DNA of 64,000 nt from Chinchilla lanigera (Eukaryota; Chordata; Mammalia; Rodentia; Chinchillidae). Every line of letters starts with the position of its first letter. Position 1 is the first letter of the stretch. The notes beneath the pieces were generated by a model, which made no database searches, was not told the origin of the DNA, and worked only from the letters and a program-made list of their open reading frames with translations. The DNA is taken from positions 9,109,233 to 9,173,232 of the forward strand of contig NW_004955469.1 of the NCBI RefSeq assembly GCF_000276665.1, given 5' to 3'. Positions 43,770 through 54,611 of the stretch are shown one piece after another. A program made the position numbers and the translations under genes.

Positions 43770-44075
43770 CCCTCTGCCACACCAAGTTATTCCAAAGGTT
43801 GAAGCAGGAAGATCCCAAATTTGCGGCCAGCTTGGGCAATTTATGAAATAAGATCTCTCTCCAAACAAAGGGAAGGGGTTATGGGTATGCTTGAGAGCTC
43901 CCTGGATTCAATCCCCAGTACAATCAATCATTCAGTCAATAAACATGGGGTAAGCCCAGCACTCAGGAGGCTGAGGCAGGAGGATTGCATTAGTTTGAGG
44001 CCAGCCTGAGCTACATAGTAAATTCAAGGCCAACCCAGGTTACATGTGGAGACCCTATCTCAAATAAACAAAACA
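43770..44075 (+). mobile_element. B1-dID followed by a B1 SINE
   Basis: B1-dID ends CAATCCCCAGTACAATC near 43927. The second B1 (43948-44072) lacks its head. Confidence 0.75.
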
Positions 44076-44159
44076 AACAAATCATGTGGAGTAGGAAGCA
44101 ATGAAACCCTGATTCCATGGCAGTTTCTGGTTTTAAAAATGCAATTTGTATTTTTTAAA

Positions 44160-44370
44160 GATTGTGCTGGGAATTGAACCCAAAGCCTCTGCACTGAGGT
44201 TCAGCTCCATGGAGCCCTTTTTTGTCTTTTTGAGACAGGGTCTCGCTATGCAGTTCAGGCTGCCCTGGAGCTCACTTTGTAGCCCAGGCTGGCTTCGAAA
44301 TGGACACAGTCCTCCTGCCTCAACCTCCTGAGTGCTGGGATTACAGGCATGTGCCACCATGCCCAGCCTT
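44160..44370 (-). mobile_element. dID fragment plus B1 SINE
   Basis: GTGCTGGGAATTGAACCC (dID), then GAGACAGGGTCTCGCTATGC..GCATGTGCCACCATGCCC. Confidence 0.9.
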
Positions 44371-44442
44371 GCCCTTTAAAATTTTTTAAAACCAAAAAAA
44401 AAAGTGTTTTTTTAAACTTCTGTGAAAATAAATGATATAAAT

Positions 44443-44565
44443 CACTGGGCATGGTGGTACATGCCTCTCATCCCAGCACTCAGGAGCCTGGGGCAGGAGG
44501 ACCACAGCAAATTCAAAGCCAGCCTGGGCTACATAGTGAGACCTTGTTTAAAAAATAAAAATATA
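44443..44565 (+). mobile_element. B1 SINE
   Basis: CTGGGCATGGTGGTACATGC..GTGAGACCTTGTTTA. Confidence 0.9.
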
Positions 44566-44960
44566 ATCAAAGTTAAAGGCAAAAGGTGGGAGAAAAAAAT
44601 GCTGCATCTAGTATCTAGAAGATACATATCTAGCATATACATAAGTCTGGAAAAAAGGTTTTCACAGTCCGGAGCCCGCCTCCCCTCCCCACGCCGTGGG
44701 GGCACACAGGGAATGGGTGCCAGCCGCTCGGGCTCCTTCCCAGGCTTTGCACCAAGCACGTCTCTGGTGCAGCAGGCTGGCGCTTCAGTTGAACCCAAGA
44801 GCTCTTCTCTTTGGCTCCCTTCTTTTCTAATTGTTTTTCTCTCCTCCTCCCTCTTCCGCTTGGGAATTATTTTCCTTTGCACATTTCTGTAAGCTATCGG
44901 GCCTCTTAGTGTGTGTGAAGCGATCACTGTGAACACTGGTTCTCTGGCTGGAGAATCCTG
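44566..44960. other. Unassigned; GC-rich part 44665-44800
   Basis: Upstream neighbour of the CCAAT/CRE/ETS cluster; no repeat recognised. Confidence 0.35.
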
Positions 44961-44974
44961 CTGGCAGTTGTTTG

Positions 44975-45040
44975 TTGCACCAATAGCATGCTGGGTGACG
45001 TCACCACCGGAAGCGGTCCTGACACAGCCGGAACCCAGCC
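44975..45040. promoter_or_regulatory. Promoter-like CCAAT / CRE / ETS cluster
   Basis: Within 50 bp: CACCAATAGC (NF-Y CCAAT), GTGACGTCAC (full palindromic CRE, about 44996-45005), ACCGGAAGC (ETS) and GCCGGAACC (second ETS-like). No TATA box. This is the layout of many housekeeping promoters. No downstream ORF is supported. Confidence 0.45.
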
Positions 45041-45104
45041 CTCACTTTCTAGTCCGTAGTTCTTCCTTTGAGGAAAGAGTGTAGTCAGGCACAGAAGCTA
45101 GTCA

Positions 45105-45375
45105 AGGCATGGTGACCATGAGCTGGTAAGCACTCTTCGAGGCTGAGGCAGGAGAATCACAAGTATAAACCCGGCCTATGCAATTTAGCAAATTTTTTTT
45201 TTTTGGTACCAAGAATGGAACTCAGGACCTTGTGCTTGACAGGCAGGCGTTTTGCCACTGAACTATATCCCCAGCCCCACAATTTAGCAACTTAGTTAGA
45301 CCCTGTCTCTAAAAATAAAAAGGACTGGTGATGTTCATTGTGAAGGTCCTAGGCTCAATTCCTGGTACCAAAAAA
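45105..45375 (+). mobile_element. B1-dID SINE split by a minus-strand ID
   Basis: B1 head and body to 45191, then ID minus (45192-45280, GGTACCAAGAATGGAACTCA), then B1/dID continues. CAATTTAGCAA flanks the ID. Confidence 0.88.
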
Positions 45376-45530
45376 GGAAAAAATAAAGAGACACAGTTCT
45401 ATACAGAAATACAGGTAGAAATTAATGTAAAGTAGATATAGAGGGGTTACACTTGCCAGACAGTGTCACAAAGACATCTGCCTGGAGTACAGGTTTGGAC
45501 ATATTTTTATGCACACAAAAATTGTTCCTG

Positions 45531-45651
45531 GACTGAATGTGTTGGCACATGCCTGCAATTCCAGCACTTAGGAGACTGAGGCAGGAGGACTGCAGGTTTG
45601 AGCCCAGCCTTAGCAATTTAGTAACTTAGAAAGACCCTTACTCAAAAAAAA
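45531..45651 (+). mobile_element. B1 SINE
   Basis: TGTTGGCACATGCCTGCAAT..CTTACTCAAAAAAAAA. Confidence 0.85.
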
Positions 45652-45780
45652 AATACTCGTGAGGTTCAGGGAACTAAGTATATGCCCAGGACATTTCTCT
45701 TAGGGATTACTCTGGAATATTGATATCTCAAGAATGGCTTTCCTGTTTCAACTGGACCATATTCCCTCAGGGGCCTTAAT

Positions 45781-45790
45781 CACAGAAGAA

Positions 45791-45821
<31 letters not shown>

Positions 45822-45972
45822 GAGGCAGGGTCTTGCTATGCAGTTCAGGCTGGGCCTGAGCTCACTTTGTAGCCCAGGCTGATCTCGAACTTGCTATGAT
45901 CCTCCTGCCTCAGCCTCCCAAGTGCTGGGATTACAGGTGTGTGCCGCCACTCCCAGCCTCACAGAAGAATCT
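45781..45972 (-). mobile_element. B1 SINE with 13-bp target-site duplication
   Basis: CACAGAAGAATCT at 45781-45793 and 45960-45972; long poly-T. Confidence 0.96.
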
Positions 45973-46025
45973 AAATCAGGTCTCAGCCCAAGGCAGGAGG
46001 GTCTCTGAAGAAAGCTGCCCTTCTT

Positions 46026-46206
46026 TCTTTTCTTTTTTTTTTCCTTTCTTTTTGTGTGTGTCTTTTTGAGACAGGGTCTCACTATGCAGTTCAGGCTGGC
46101 CTTGAGCTCACTTTGGAGCCCAGGCTGGTCTCAAACTCGCAAGGATCCTCCTGCATCAGCCTCCCAACTGCTGAGATTACAGGCATGCGCCACCACGCCC
46201 AGTTTA
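46026..46206 (-). mobile_element. B1 SINE with CTGCCCTTCT flanks
   Basis: GAGACAGGGTCTCACTATGC..GGCATGCGCCACCACGCCC. Confidence 0.94.
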
Positions 46207-46650
46207 AATCTGCCCTTCTGAATCACTGGTGTGGGCCACGGCTCTGAATGCTGCCTCCCTGGGGTGCCTGAGGGTCAGAACGAGCGCAAGGTGGGGCCTT
46301 CAGGTGTCCAGGCTCGCTGTGGGGTCGCTCCTGTCTGAGCTCAGAGGCATCATGCACTGCGGTCTCTGTTTCAGCCGTCTCCCACTATGTCCTTCAGGTC
46401 CGCTGTTGCCTAACTGCCTGCCTGACTGGGAACACTGAGCTGCACCTTGTTCTCCACATCTAGGCCACTGCATTGCAGATTTGTGTGGGAACGCCAAGTA
46501 ACAATGCCATGTTTTCTATAAAACCTAGAGAACATGCGTCCTTTCCTCTTTCCCTTTGCTTTCACCAACTGGAAGATGGCAGTTCCTGCCAAGGGCTGAC
46601 AGTTTCTCTAATTGACAATGGATATGACCAGGAAGTTCACAGAAAAATTT
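46207..46650. other. Unassigned unique sequence
   Basis: About 440 bp; no domain-bearing frame. Confidence 0.4.
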
Positions 46651-46811
46651 GTTTATTTATTTATTGGTCTTTTTGAGACTTGACTCACTATGCAGTTCAG
46701 GCTGACCTTGAGCTCACTTTGTAGCCCAGGCTGGTCTCAAACTCACAACGATCCTCCTGCCTCAGCCTCCCTGAGTGCTGGGATTACAGATGTGCAGCAC
46801 TGTGCTCGGCT
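46650..46811 (-). mobile_element. B1 SINE with TTCACAGAAAAATTT flanks
   Basis: The 15-bp target sequence appears on both sides (about 46637 and 46810). Confidence 0.95.
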
Positions 46812-46827
46812 TCACAGAAAAATTTAA

Positions 46828-46925
46828 ATTGGGTATGGTGGTGCATCCAAGCACTAGGAGGCTGAGGCAGAAGAATCTCTGTGAGCTTGAGGACAGCCTG
46901 GGCTACATAATGAGACCCTGTCAAA
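46828..46925 (+). mobile_element. B1 SINE
   Basis: GGTATGGTGGTGCATCC..GAGACCCTGTCAAAAG. Confidence 0.85.
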
Positions 46926-47100
46926 AGAAAGAAGGGAGGAAGGAAGGAAGGAAGGAAGGAAGGAAGGAAGGAAGGAAGGAAAAAACAAAAGAAACAAAGA
47001 AACAAAGAAAGAAAAAGAAAGGAGATCTAAATCAAAAGAGAAAGGAGCAGAGAGGGAAAGAAACAAAAGAAAAAAGAAAGTGGGAGGAAAAGAGAGAAAA
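46926..47100. repeat. GGAA / GAAA purine microsatellite
   Basis: (GGAA)12-like core then mixed A/G. Confidence 0.95.
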
Positions 47101-47106
47101 TGTACT

Positions 47107-47466
47107 TGTCTTGGTTACTTTTCTCTCATTGCTGAGACAAAATACCTGATGCCCAGAATTAGGGAAGGAAAGGTTTATTTAGCTCACAGTTTGTTCAGTC
47201 CATACTCGGTTGGCTCCAAGGCAGGGTGGCACATGGCAGAGCTCATGGCAGTGGAAAACAGCAAAGCAACAAGAGCAAAATGAAGGAGCAGTGGCAAGCA
47301 GCCTCTTTCCCGCCCTCACATTGTATGCAAACTATCCTCCCCAGGGCGGGTATAGCACTCACACCCATAAGCCCAACACTGGACCATGAGATCAGCCATA
47401 AACTCTAGAAGCCCACCCAGTGACTGCATGAGGCTTTGGAGGGACATTCAGATAGAAACCATAACA
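47107..47466 (-). mobile_element. Complete MaLR-like solo LTR with perfect 5-bp TSD
   Basis: TGTCTTGGTTAC..ACCATAACA, 360 bp; GTACT at 47102-47106 and 47467-47471. Confidence 0.95.
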
Positions 47467-47564
47467 GTACTAGAATTCAATAGTAATAAAAAAATAAATC
47501 AAGTGAGTTTTCTTTGGCTTTTTGGTTTTCACCCCAGATTGTCAATATTTAAAAGACTGTTTGG

Positions 47565-47762
47565 CTGCCCGGTATGGTAGTTCCTACCTGTAACTCCAGA
47601 ACTCTGAAAGGCCGAAACAGGAAGATCACAAGTTCAAGCCCAGCCTGGACAATTTAATGACTTTGCAATACCTTGTCTCAAAAAAATTTTTTTGTTTTTA
47701 AAATCTGGGGATGTAACTAAGTGCAAAGGCCCTGGGTTCAATATCAGTACTTGAAAAGAAAA
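47565..47762 (+). mobile_element. B1-dID SINE
   Basis: TGCCCGGTATGGTAGTTCCT..GGGGATGTAACTAAGTGC. Confidence 0.85.
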
Positions 47763-47859
47763 GATTGTCTAATGCTGTCATTGCTGTGCATTTCTGAATG
47801 GTTTATATTTCCAGTATGATTCTCTTTAATGCAGATGTGAAGAGGTTTTTTCCTTTGTT

Positions 47860-47982
47860 TGTTTTGAGCCAGTGTTTCATTATGTTGCTTAGGTTGGTCT
47901 CAAACTTGTGAGATCAAGCAATCCTTGTGCCTTAGCCTCTCAAGTAGTTGGGGCTGTAGGTATGTGCCTTTGTGCCTGGTAG
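47860..47982 (-). mobile_element. B1-type SINE
   Basis: TTTGAGCCAGTGTTTCATTA..GTATGTGCCTTTGTGCC. Confidence 0.8.
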
Positions 47983-48124
47983 CTGTATCCTAGCTTTGCT
48001 TTTTTTTTTTTTTTTTAATGGTTTTAGCACCCTTAAATTGGGCCATAAATACCAGAGTTTACATTTTTCTGGGTAGACCTTTAATCAACAACGGCATCAT
48101 AGTGTTTTCTTCTGACATTTGATG

Positions 48125-48265
48125 GTTTTGCTTTGCTTTGCTTTGCTTTGCTTTGTTAAGATAGGGTCTCACTATGTAGTCCAGGCTGGCCTTGAACTCA
48201 CTGTAAGCCTCCTCTTTCAGCCTCCCAAATGCTAGGATTATAGGCATGTGCCACCACACCTAGTG
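48125..48265 (-). mobile_element. B1 SINE
   Basis: (CTTTG)n head then AGATAGGGTCTCACTATG..GGCATGTGCCACCACACC. Confidence 0.92.
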
Positions 48266-48362
48266 ATACTAGATTTTCTTACACATGAATGCTAAATTGT
48301 GTAAAGCAACTTTTCAGTCATCTACTGACATGCTCTTGATTTTTGTCTTAACAGTAATATTA

Positions 48363-48520
48363 ATGCTGGGTATAGTGGTGCACACCTGTAATCTCAGCAC
48401 TCGGGAGGCTGAGGTAGGAGGATTGTTGAGAATCGAGACCAGCCTGGGCTACAAAGTGAGCTCAAGTCCAGCCTGAACTACATAGCAAGACCCTGTCTCA
48501 AAAAGACAAAAAACAACAAA
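48363..48520 (+). mobile_element. B1 SINE, long-tail form
   Basis: GCTGGGTATAGTGGTGCACA..CTGTCTCAAAAAGAC. Confidence 0.94.
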
Positions 48521-48534
48521 AAAACCAGTCATAT

Positions 48535-48600
48535 TAAGATCACTATGAGTTCAAGGTCAGTTTGGGCTACATAGTGAGTTCAAAACTAGCTTGAACTAAG
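48535..48600 (+). mobile_element. B1 3' fragment
   Basis: GATCACTATGAGTTCAAGGT..AGCTTGAACTAAG. Confidence 0.75.
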
Positions 48601-48670
48601 TGAAGGAAGGAAGGAAGGAAGGAAGGAAGGGAGGGAGGGAGGAAGGAAGGGAGAAAGAAAGAAAGGGGGA

Positions 48671-48714
<44 letters not shown>

Positions 48715-48788
48715 AGAAAGAAAGAAAGAAAGAAGAAAGAAAGAAAGAAAGAAGAAAGAAAGAAAGAAAGAAGAAAAAAAGAAAGAAA

Positions 48789-48821
<33 letters not shown>

Positions 48822-48870
48822 AAAGAAAAGAAAAGAAAAGAAAAGAAAAAAGAAAGAAAAGGAAAGATCT
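48600..48870. repeat. GGAA/GAAA microsatellite abutting a gap
   Basis: About 270 bp of pure purine on +, the likely cause of the assembly break. Confidence 0.97.
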
Positions 48871-48882
48871 AAATCAGAAGAA

Positions 48883-48982
48883 NNNNNNNNNNNNNNNNNN
48901 NNNNNNNNNNNNNNNNNNNNNNNNNNNNNNNNNNNNNNNNNNNNNNNNNNNNNNNNNNNNNNNNNNNNNNNNNNNNNNNNNN
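48883..48982. other. Assembly gap, exactly 100 N
   Basis: Placeholder between a purine repeat and a headless B1. Confidence 1.
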
Positions 48983-49120
48983 GGCACACACCTATAATCC
49001 CAGCACTTGGGAGGCTGAGGCAGGAGGATCGCTGTGAGTTCAAGCCCCACCTGTGCTAAACAGTGACTCCAAGGCCAGGCCAAACTACATAGCAAGACCC
49101 TGTCTCAAAAAATAAAAAAA
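48983..49120 (+). mobile_element. B1 SINE (head lost in gap)
   Basis: GGCACACACCTATAATCCCA..CTGTCTCAAAAAAT. Confidence 0.93.
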
Positions 49121-49249
49121 TAAAAATTTAAAATATATTTTGAAGAAATAGAATGATATAGCTTGAATGTTTATTATTAAACCAACTCTTCTGATTAACA
49201 TACCATAAATTACTATGGTTAATCAGTTTATCAATTGGTGATATTATCT

Positions 49250-49610
49250 TGTAGCAGAAAATGGTCCCCCCACCCCAGCCAGTGTACTTCAGTTTCTGTT
49301 AGTTGCTCAGGTAACCTCCAGCTTGCTTCAGTTCCTGTTACAGTTCCTGTTACTTCTGTTTCTTAGAAACAGCTGCTCACTGTGATGCATATTGTAAGCA
49401 TCAATCAGAGACAGCCAAGTACTCTGCTTCTGTACTTACAGACGCTATAAAAATGCTAGCCCACCAGTGTTCAGGGCCTGATGTTTTGGGAATGATCCCA
49501 GTCAGTGCCCACTGATGTTAAATAAATGCCTCCAAATCCTGGGTGATGTTTCGGTGCTTCTGTTTCGGTGTTTCTGTTTGCCGTTGCAATGTTTTTAGGC
49601 ACAATGTTAA
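49250..49610 (+). mobile_element. Probable ERV LTR
   Basis: U3-like TTCCTGTTAC repeats, TATA box GCTATAAAAATGC (about 49444), AAATAAATGCCTCC polyadenylation region (about 49520). Ends uncertain. Confidence 0.6.
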
Positions 49611-49807
49611 ATTCCATCTGTTACCTTTTTATAATTTTGCATCTGTGTTCATGAAGGGAGACTGAACTGTACTTGTGCTTTCTTACCCTGTCTCTGGGAC
49701 TGGGCTTGAGGTAGAGGTAGGAGGTAGAGAGACAAGGAACTGAGTCTGGAAGCCATGGGGCAAAGAATGGAGAAACCAGACAAAACTAGGGGGACTCTGT
49801 CAAAATA

Positions 49808-49960
49808 GCAAAAACTTACCTGTAATCCCAGCACTCAGAAGGCTGAGGCAGGAGGATCATTGTGAGTTCGAGACCAGCCCAGGCTACAAAGTGAGCTCAA
49901 GGCCAACCTGAACTGCATGGTGAGAACTTGTCTCAAAAAGACAAAAAAAAAAAAAAAAAA
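49808..49960 (+). mobile_element. B1 SINE, long-tail form
   Basis: CCTGTAATCCCAGCACTCAG..CTTGTCTCAAAAAGAC; head replaced. Confidence 0.9.
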
Positions 49961-50067
49961 AATCAAAAACCCAGTAGCTAAAAGTCACCCTGCCCCCCAG
50001 CCTGTGCAACACCCCATATATACAGTACTGGCCTGTGTCCAGCCTCACCTACACTGTGTCTTTTTTG

Positions 50068-50183
50068 TTTTTAGTTTTGGTTTTATGAGACAGGGTCTCA
50101 CCATGTAGCATAGGCTGGCCTCGAGCATGTGGCCTCAGCCTCCTGAGCTCTGAGATCACAGGCGTGCGCCACCACGGCCAGCT
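50068..50183 (-). mobile_element. B1 SINE
   Basis: GAGACAGGGTCTCACCATGT..GGCGTGCGCCACCACGGCC. Confidence 0.9.
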
Positions 50184-50199
50184 TCCTTACCTCTATTTT

Positions 50200-50375
50200 A
50201 GTAAGTGATACCTTTCTAGTGATTTGTCTGTTTTATCTAAAGTTTCAAAATTACAAGCATAAAGTTTTTTTTTATAATATACGCCAAGCATTTTAATGTC
50301 TACCATATCTGTAATTATTTAATCGGCTTGTTTTGGAATTATTTGTGCCTTTTATTTTTCTTAATCTTTTTTTTT
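50200..50375 (-). mobile_element. Old L1 ORF2 fragment
   Basis: ACAAGCATAAAGTTTTTTTT..TTGTGCCTTTTATTTTTCTT, antisense L1 order. Confidence 0.65.
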
Positions 50376-50704
50376 TTTCCCCACCGCTCTGCTTGGCTGT
50401 AAAGCACATCTTCTTGCAGCCCTGGGGCCTGATGGTGTCATCCTTTGGGTTTCCAGTCTCTGAGTGGGGCAAGGTCTTTACCCATCTGCGTGTCTGGGCA
50501 GCCCCTCTACTAGATCTCTGTCCAAACTGAAGCTATGGAAGCTAAACTCAGTTTCAGCCAATCTGCAAATGTCCCAAGAACAAAAGCAGCCCCAGGGTTC
50601 CATTCATCTCCCTGGGTTCTTGCTCTCCCTTAGACTTTGACCCAATAAATCCTCCACCTCTTAGTAGCTAGGTGACAATTTGAAGAAGCTTTTAAAAATG
50701 TCTT
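50376..50704. other. Unassigned sequence
   Basis: No repeat or gene recognised. Confidence 0.35.
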
Positions 50705-50890
50705 AGCCAGGCATGGTGGTGCACCCCTGTAGCTCCAGCATTCTGGGAGGCTGAGGAAGGAAGATTACAGGTTTGAGCCTAGACCGGGCAATTTAATAAT
50801 TTAGGGAGACTCTACCTATGAAAAAAAAAAAAAAGTCTTGGGACAAAGCTCAGTGTGGAGACCCTGGGCTCAATTCTTAATATGGATAAA
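50705..50890 (+). mobile_element. B1-dID SINE
   Basis: AGCCAGGCATGGTGGTGCAC..GACAAAGCTCAGTGTGG. Confidence 0.88.
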
Positions 50891-50970
50891 AAATTGTTCA
50901 GCATTTGAATTACTTTCAGTGGGAGCCTTAATACAGATATTTAACTAGTTTTGTCACTGGGCACCCAAAT

Positions 50971-51161
50971 CCAGTAGTTTTGTTTTTGTTTTTGTTTTTG
51001 TTTTTGTTTTTTTGAGACAGGGTCTCGCTATGCAGTTCAGGCTGGCCTCGAGCTCACTTTGTAGCCCATGCTGGTCTTGAACTCACAAGGATCCTCCTGC
51101 CTCAGCCTCCTGAGTGCTGGGATTACAGGCGTGTGCCACCACATGAGGCCCCCAGTAGTTT
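50971..51161 (-). mobile_element. B1 SINE with CCAGTAGTTT target-site duplication
   Basis: CCAGTAGTTT at 50971-50980 and 51152-51161; the TTTTTG repeat is its tail. Confidence 0.94.
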
Positions 51162-51765
51162 CTTTATGTCATATTAAATGCCATTTTTGGTCTATCTTCC
51201 TGTTTTCTGCCTTGAATCCTATTTTGTCTGATATTATTGCTACTACTTCTGCCTTCTTATTGTCTGTCACTTTTTTTATGGTACACTTTTTTCCATCCCT
51301 TTATTTTCAATAATTCTATGCTGTTTTTCTTTCTTTCTTTCTTTCTTTCTTCCTCTCTGTCTCTCTGTCTCTGTCTCTCTTTCTTTCCTTTTTCTGGTAT
51401 TGGGGACTTAAACCAGGGGTGAGTTATATCCCAGCCCTTTGTATATTTTTTTATTTAGAGACCGGGTCTAATTTGCTCAGCCTGGCCTCAAACTTGTGAT
51501 CCTCCTGCCTTAGCAGCTGAGATTACAGGCATGTGCTACCACATTTTTCTTTAAGAATACCTTTTAAAATAACAAATGGTTGGGTTTTATTTTCCTTACT
51601 GCCTCTTTGACCAGGTCTTTATTCAAAATAAATGGTTGGGTTTTAACAGATCAGAAATCTATGACCTTTCTGTCTAATTTTACATATCCATAAATACTAA
51701 GATTAGAGATTTGTTTGCATTTACTCCTCCCTTATCAGCAGCATTTTTTATTTAGTATGCTGTCC
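51162..51765 (-). mobile_element. Old L1 ORF2 fragment split by TTTC repeat and B1-dID
   Basis: TGCCTTGAATCCTATTTTGT, TTCCATCCCTTTATTTTC and AACAAATGGTTGGGTTTT in L1 antisense order. TTTC/TCTG repeats at 51327-51387 and B1-dID (minus) at 51390-51545 lie inside. Confidence 0.75.
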
Positions 51766-51849
51766 CTCTACTTCTTTACCACTTTGTTTTGGATCATTCA
51801 AGATGTTCTTGTTCCAGTTAAGTGGTGGGTTTGGTTGTTTGTTGTTTGT

Positions 51850-52045
51850 TTTTGCCATATTAGGGATTGATCCAGGGCCTTCACGCTGAGCTACACCCCA
51901 ACTGTTTTATGTTATTTATTCTCTTGTGGTACTAGGAAGTAGTAGTAATAGTTTTTCTGAGACAAGCTCTCACTATGTAGCCCAGGCTGGCCTTAAATTT
52001 GGGGTCTCAGCCTCTTAAGTACTGGGATCACAGGCGTAGCCATCA
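51850..52045 (-). mobile_element. B1-dID SINE
   Basis: ATTAGGGATTGATCCAGGGC..GAGCTACACCCC then GAGACAAGCTCTCACTATG. Confidence 0.85.
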
Positions 52046-52890
52046 CCCTTTTAAACTTGCGCTACTATGCCTAACTTTTGTTTGGGTTTGTTTTTGTTCT
52101 AATAGTGCGGAAGTGTTAGTAGGAACCAGGTCCTGACACCACAAGGAGCTGGCATCATGCCTGATTCTTTGATCTTTAATCAAAGATTTCAGACAAGATT
52201 TCAGACAAGATTTCATCGGGACCATTATGTAGAGCATAGGTAGAGTTTCTTGTGCAACAATAGACTTTCAGAGAGATAGAACACACCTTCAGATACAAAG
52301 GCGGACAGGCGCCAAAACAGCAGCTGCCCTAAATAGGTCTCAGGTTGTGTTTATAGGATCAACTGGGTCTTCCAAGGGAAGTTGTTTTCCTTCCTGCAGG
52401 GCCATTGTTCTTGGACAAATAAACGGGCTGTGTTGAGCTACTTCAAAGAAAATAGGTCCCTCATTCCTGGTAGGTAGATGTCTCAAGTTTGTTTCTTGGA
52501 GATCGTGCAGTTTGTCTAACCCTTCACCCATGGTCTGGCCTTTCCACGGCACTGGGCCTTATCAGCATGCTCGAGGATGTTACATTCTTGAGCTAGAGTT
52601 CCATACCACAGGCTTGTGTGGATTTTTCTAGAGCTAATGATTAAGAAAGCAAAGGGGGAAAAAAATCCCATCATGTCTTCTTTGCTTTTCAAGTAGCCCC
52701 AGCCACCTATCTCAAGGCCTGCTAATGATTAAATTTCTGCCAAGCAGAAATGACATGCTGCATTTCCATTATTCTGCAGTTGACTTTAATTGTTTAGTTG
52801 TCTTTAACTGTCCTAATTTTTATGTTACTGTAGCTATCTAGTCTATGACCTGTTCCCTAAAAAAAAGATCTTAGCTCAATTGATTTTTTC
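52046..52890. other. Unassigned block, possibly LTR-derived
   Basis: Contains a 13-bp triple repeat AGATTTCAGACAA (about 52186-52213). No gene recognised. Confidence 0.4.
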
Positions 52891-52897
52891 TTTTTTT

Positions 52898-53088
52898 AAA
52901 TTTTTTTGGTGGTAATGGATATCAAACACAGGACCTCACACTACATTGCCATCTCCAGCACCCCCTTTGAAATTCTGAGACCAGGTCTCATTAAGTCTCT
53001 AAGCTGCCCGGAAGGTACTCAACTTATGATCCTCCTGCCTCAGCTACCGGTGTGCTGAGGTGACAGGTGTGCACTACCTTACCCAGCT
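52898..53088 (-). mobile_element. B1-dID SINE
   Basis: GGTAATGGATATCAAACACA..TCTGAGACCAGGTCTCATTA. Confidence 0.85.
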
Positions 53089-53205
53089 TCTACAGTTAGT
53101 ATTGGATTTCAATTCTATTGTCCGGAGTTAACAATAAGTGTTACTGATTACATTGTTCATCCTTCCCTTTAACAGTTACCTCATGCTTCCTTCCTAGAAG
53201 CCACT

Positions 53206-53339
53206 TCCCCTAGCAAGTCTTTTTTTTGTTCTTGTTTTTGTTTTTTTCTGGTACCGGGAATTGAACTAACGACCTTGCACTTGCCAGGCAGGCGCTGTGC
53301 CGCTGAGCTAAATCCCCAGCCCTCCCCTAGCAAGTCTTT
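53206..53339 (-). mobile_element. ID SINE with perfect 17-bp target-site duplication
   Basis: TCCCCTAGCAAGTCTTT at 53206-53222 and 53323-53339 surrounds a near-consensus ID. Confidence 0.97.
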
Positions 53340-53838
53340 CAAAGAACATCCGTAGCTGGGAAATTTTCTGAGTCTCTGTGTATCTGAAAAATGTCTTTAT
53401 TTCATGCTCACATTTGGATATTTTGGTTAAACAACTTTAAGCTAATAATTTTCCCACAGACAATCAATCCTAACGGCTTATTGTTCACGAGCCAGAGCCC
53501 TTGCAGTGGCTTAGTGACCCCCCAGAAGGGCTGGAAGGCTTCTCCTCTAGCTGGAGGCGGCCAGGTGGACTCAAGACTCTCGCACACCGCCTTGATGTAG
53601 GATGTGCAGCTTTCTGCTCCGTGAGCAAAGGCCAACACAGCTGGAAGCCTGGGCTGCAGCCGGATGAGCTGTTTGTTTGCCATGGGAAGGGGAGCAGCCA
53701 GAAGAGGCTTCACAGAAGATGTGGCTGCTTTAGAAAGTCCAGGGAGGCCTCAGAACTGTTGGGCCATGCGCAGTGGGAACGGAGCAGATCAAACCTGGAG
53801 AGGACCCTGAGCACTGGGTGGGGTTTTGTTGTTTGTGT
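53340..53838. other. Old L1-like start, then unassigned
   Basis: CTGAAAAATGTCTTTATTTC near 53384 resembles antisense L1; the rest is not recognised. Confidence 0.4.
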
Positions 53839-54020
53839 CTGTGGTACTGGGACTTGACCCTGGGGCCTTTCTATTGAGCTACATCCCCAGCACTTTTTAA
53901 ATTGTTCTTATTTTATTACAAGGTCTCACTAAGTTGCTAAGTTTCCCAGTCTGGGCTTGAACTTGAAATTCTCCTGCCTTGGTCTCCCAAAATGCTAGGG
54001 TTACAGGCATGGGCCACCAT
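53839..54020 (-). mobile_element. B1-dID SINE
   Basis: GGTACTGGGACTTGACCCTG..GAGCTACATCCCCAGC, then B1 body. Confidence 0.88.
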
Positions 54021-54111
54021 GATATTTTTCAAACTATGGATTGCAGTGTATCGGTAGGTCATGCATGAACTCAATTTTATTGTATATTTCCTATCAACAA
54101 GACCATTACCC

Positions 54112-54290
54112 TCACACACCTGTAATTCTAGCACTCTGGGAGGCTGAGGCAAGAGGATCACAACAAATTCAAGACCAGCCTGGGCAACTGAGAGAGACCT
54201 TGTCTCAAAATAAAAACTAAAAACGTGCTGGGGATGTAACTCAGTGTGAAGGCCCTGGGCTCAATTCCGGTAGCACAAAGAAAAAGAAAA
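54112..54290 (+). mobile_element. B1-dID SINE
   Basis: CACACACCTGTAATTCTAGC..GGGGATGTAACTCAGTGTG. Confidence 0.88.
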
Positions 54291-54605
54291 AATTATCATA
54301 CCACATAACCACAAGAGAACTGTCAAAATAAAGAAAAATCATGCTACTTCCATATAACCCTCAAATCCCAGTTAAATTCACCTGTTGCCCAATAATGTCC
54401 TTTATAATAGGACAGACTTACATGTTGCGTTTACATCATGTCATTATAGTCTCTTTTGGCCTAAAATATTACCTCAACCTTCCTATGATTTCTCTGTCAT
54501 GACCTTTACACTTTTCAAGATTACCAGCCAATTACCCTATAGAGTGTCTCTCCGTTGGGTTTACCTGATGTCTTCTTTTTTTGTCTGGTTTTTTGGTGGG
54601 GGGAG
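54291..54605. other. Unassigned AT-rich sequence
   Basis: Nothing recognised. Confidence 0.35.
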
Positions 54606-54611
54606 TTGTTT

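Noticed and set aside
45100..45130. ATG followed by a GTAAGC donor-like site downstream of the CRE/ETS cluster
   Set aside because: This text is the head of a diverged B1-dID element, so the apparent first exon is coincidental.
46926..48880. Possible CRISPR-like or satellite arrays
   Set aside because: Only simple purine microsatellites derived from SINE tails; no spacer-repeat organisation.
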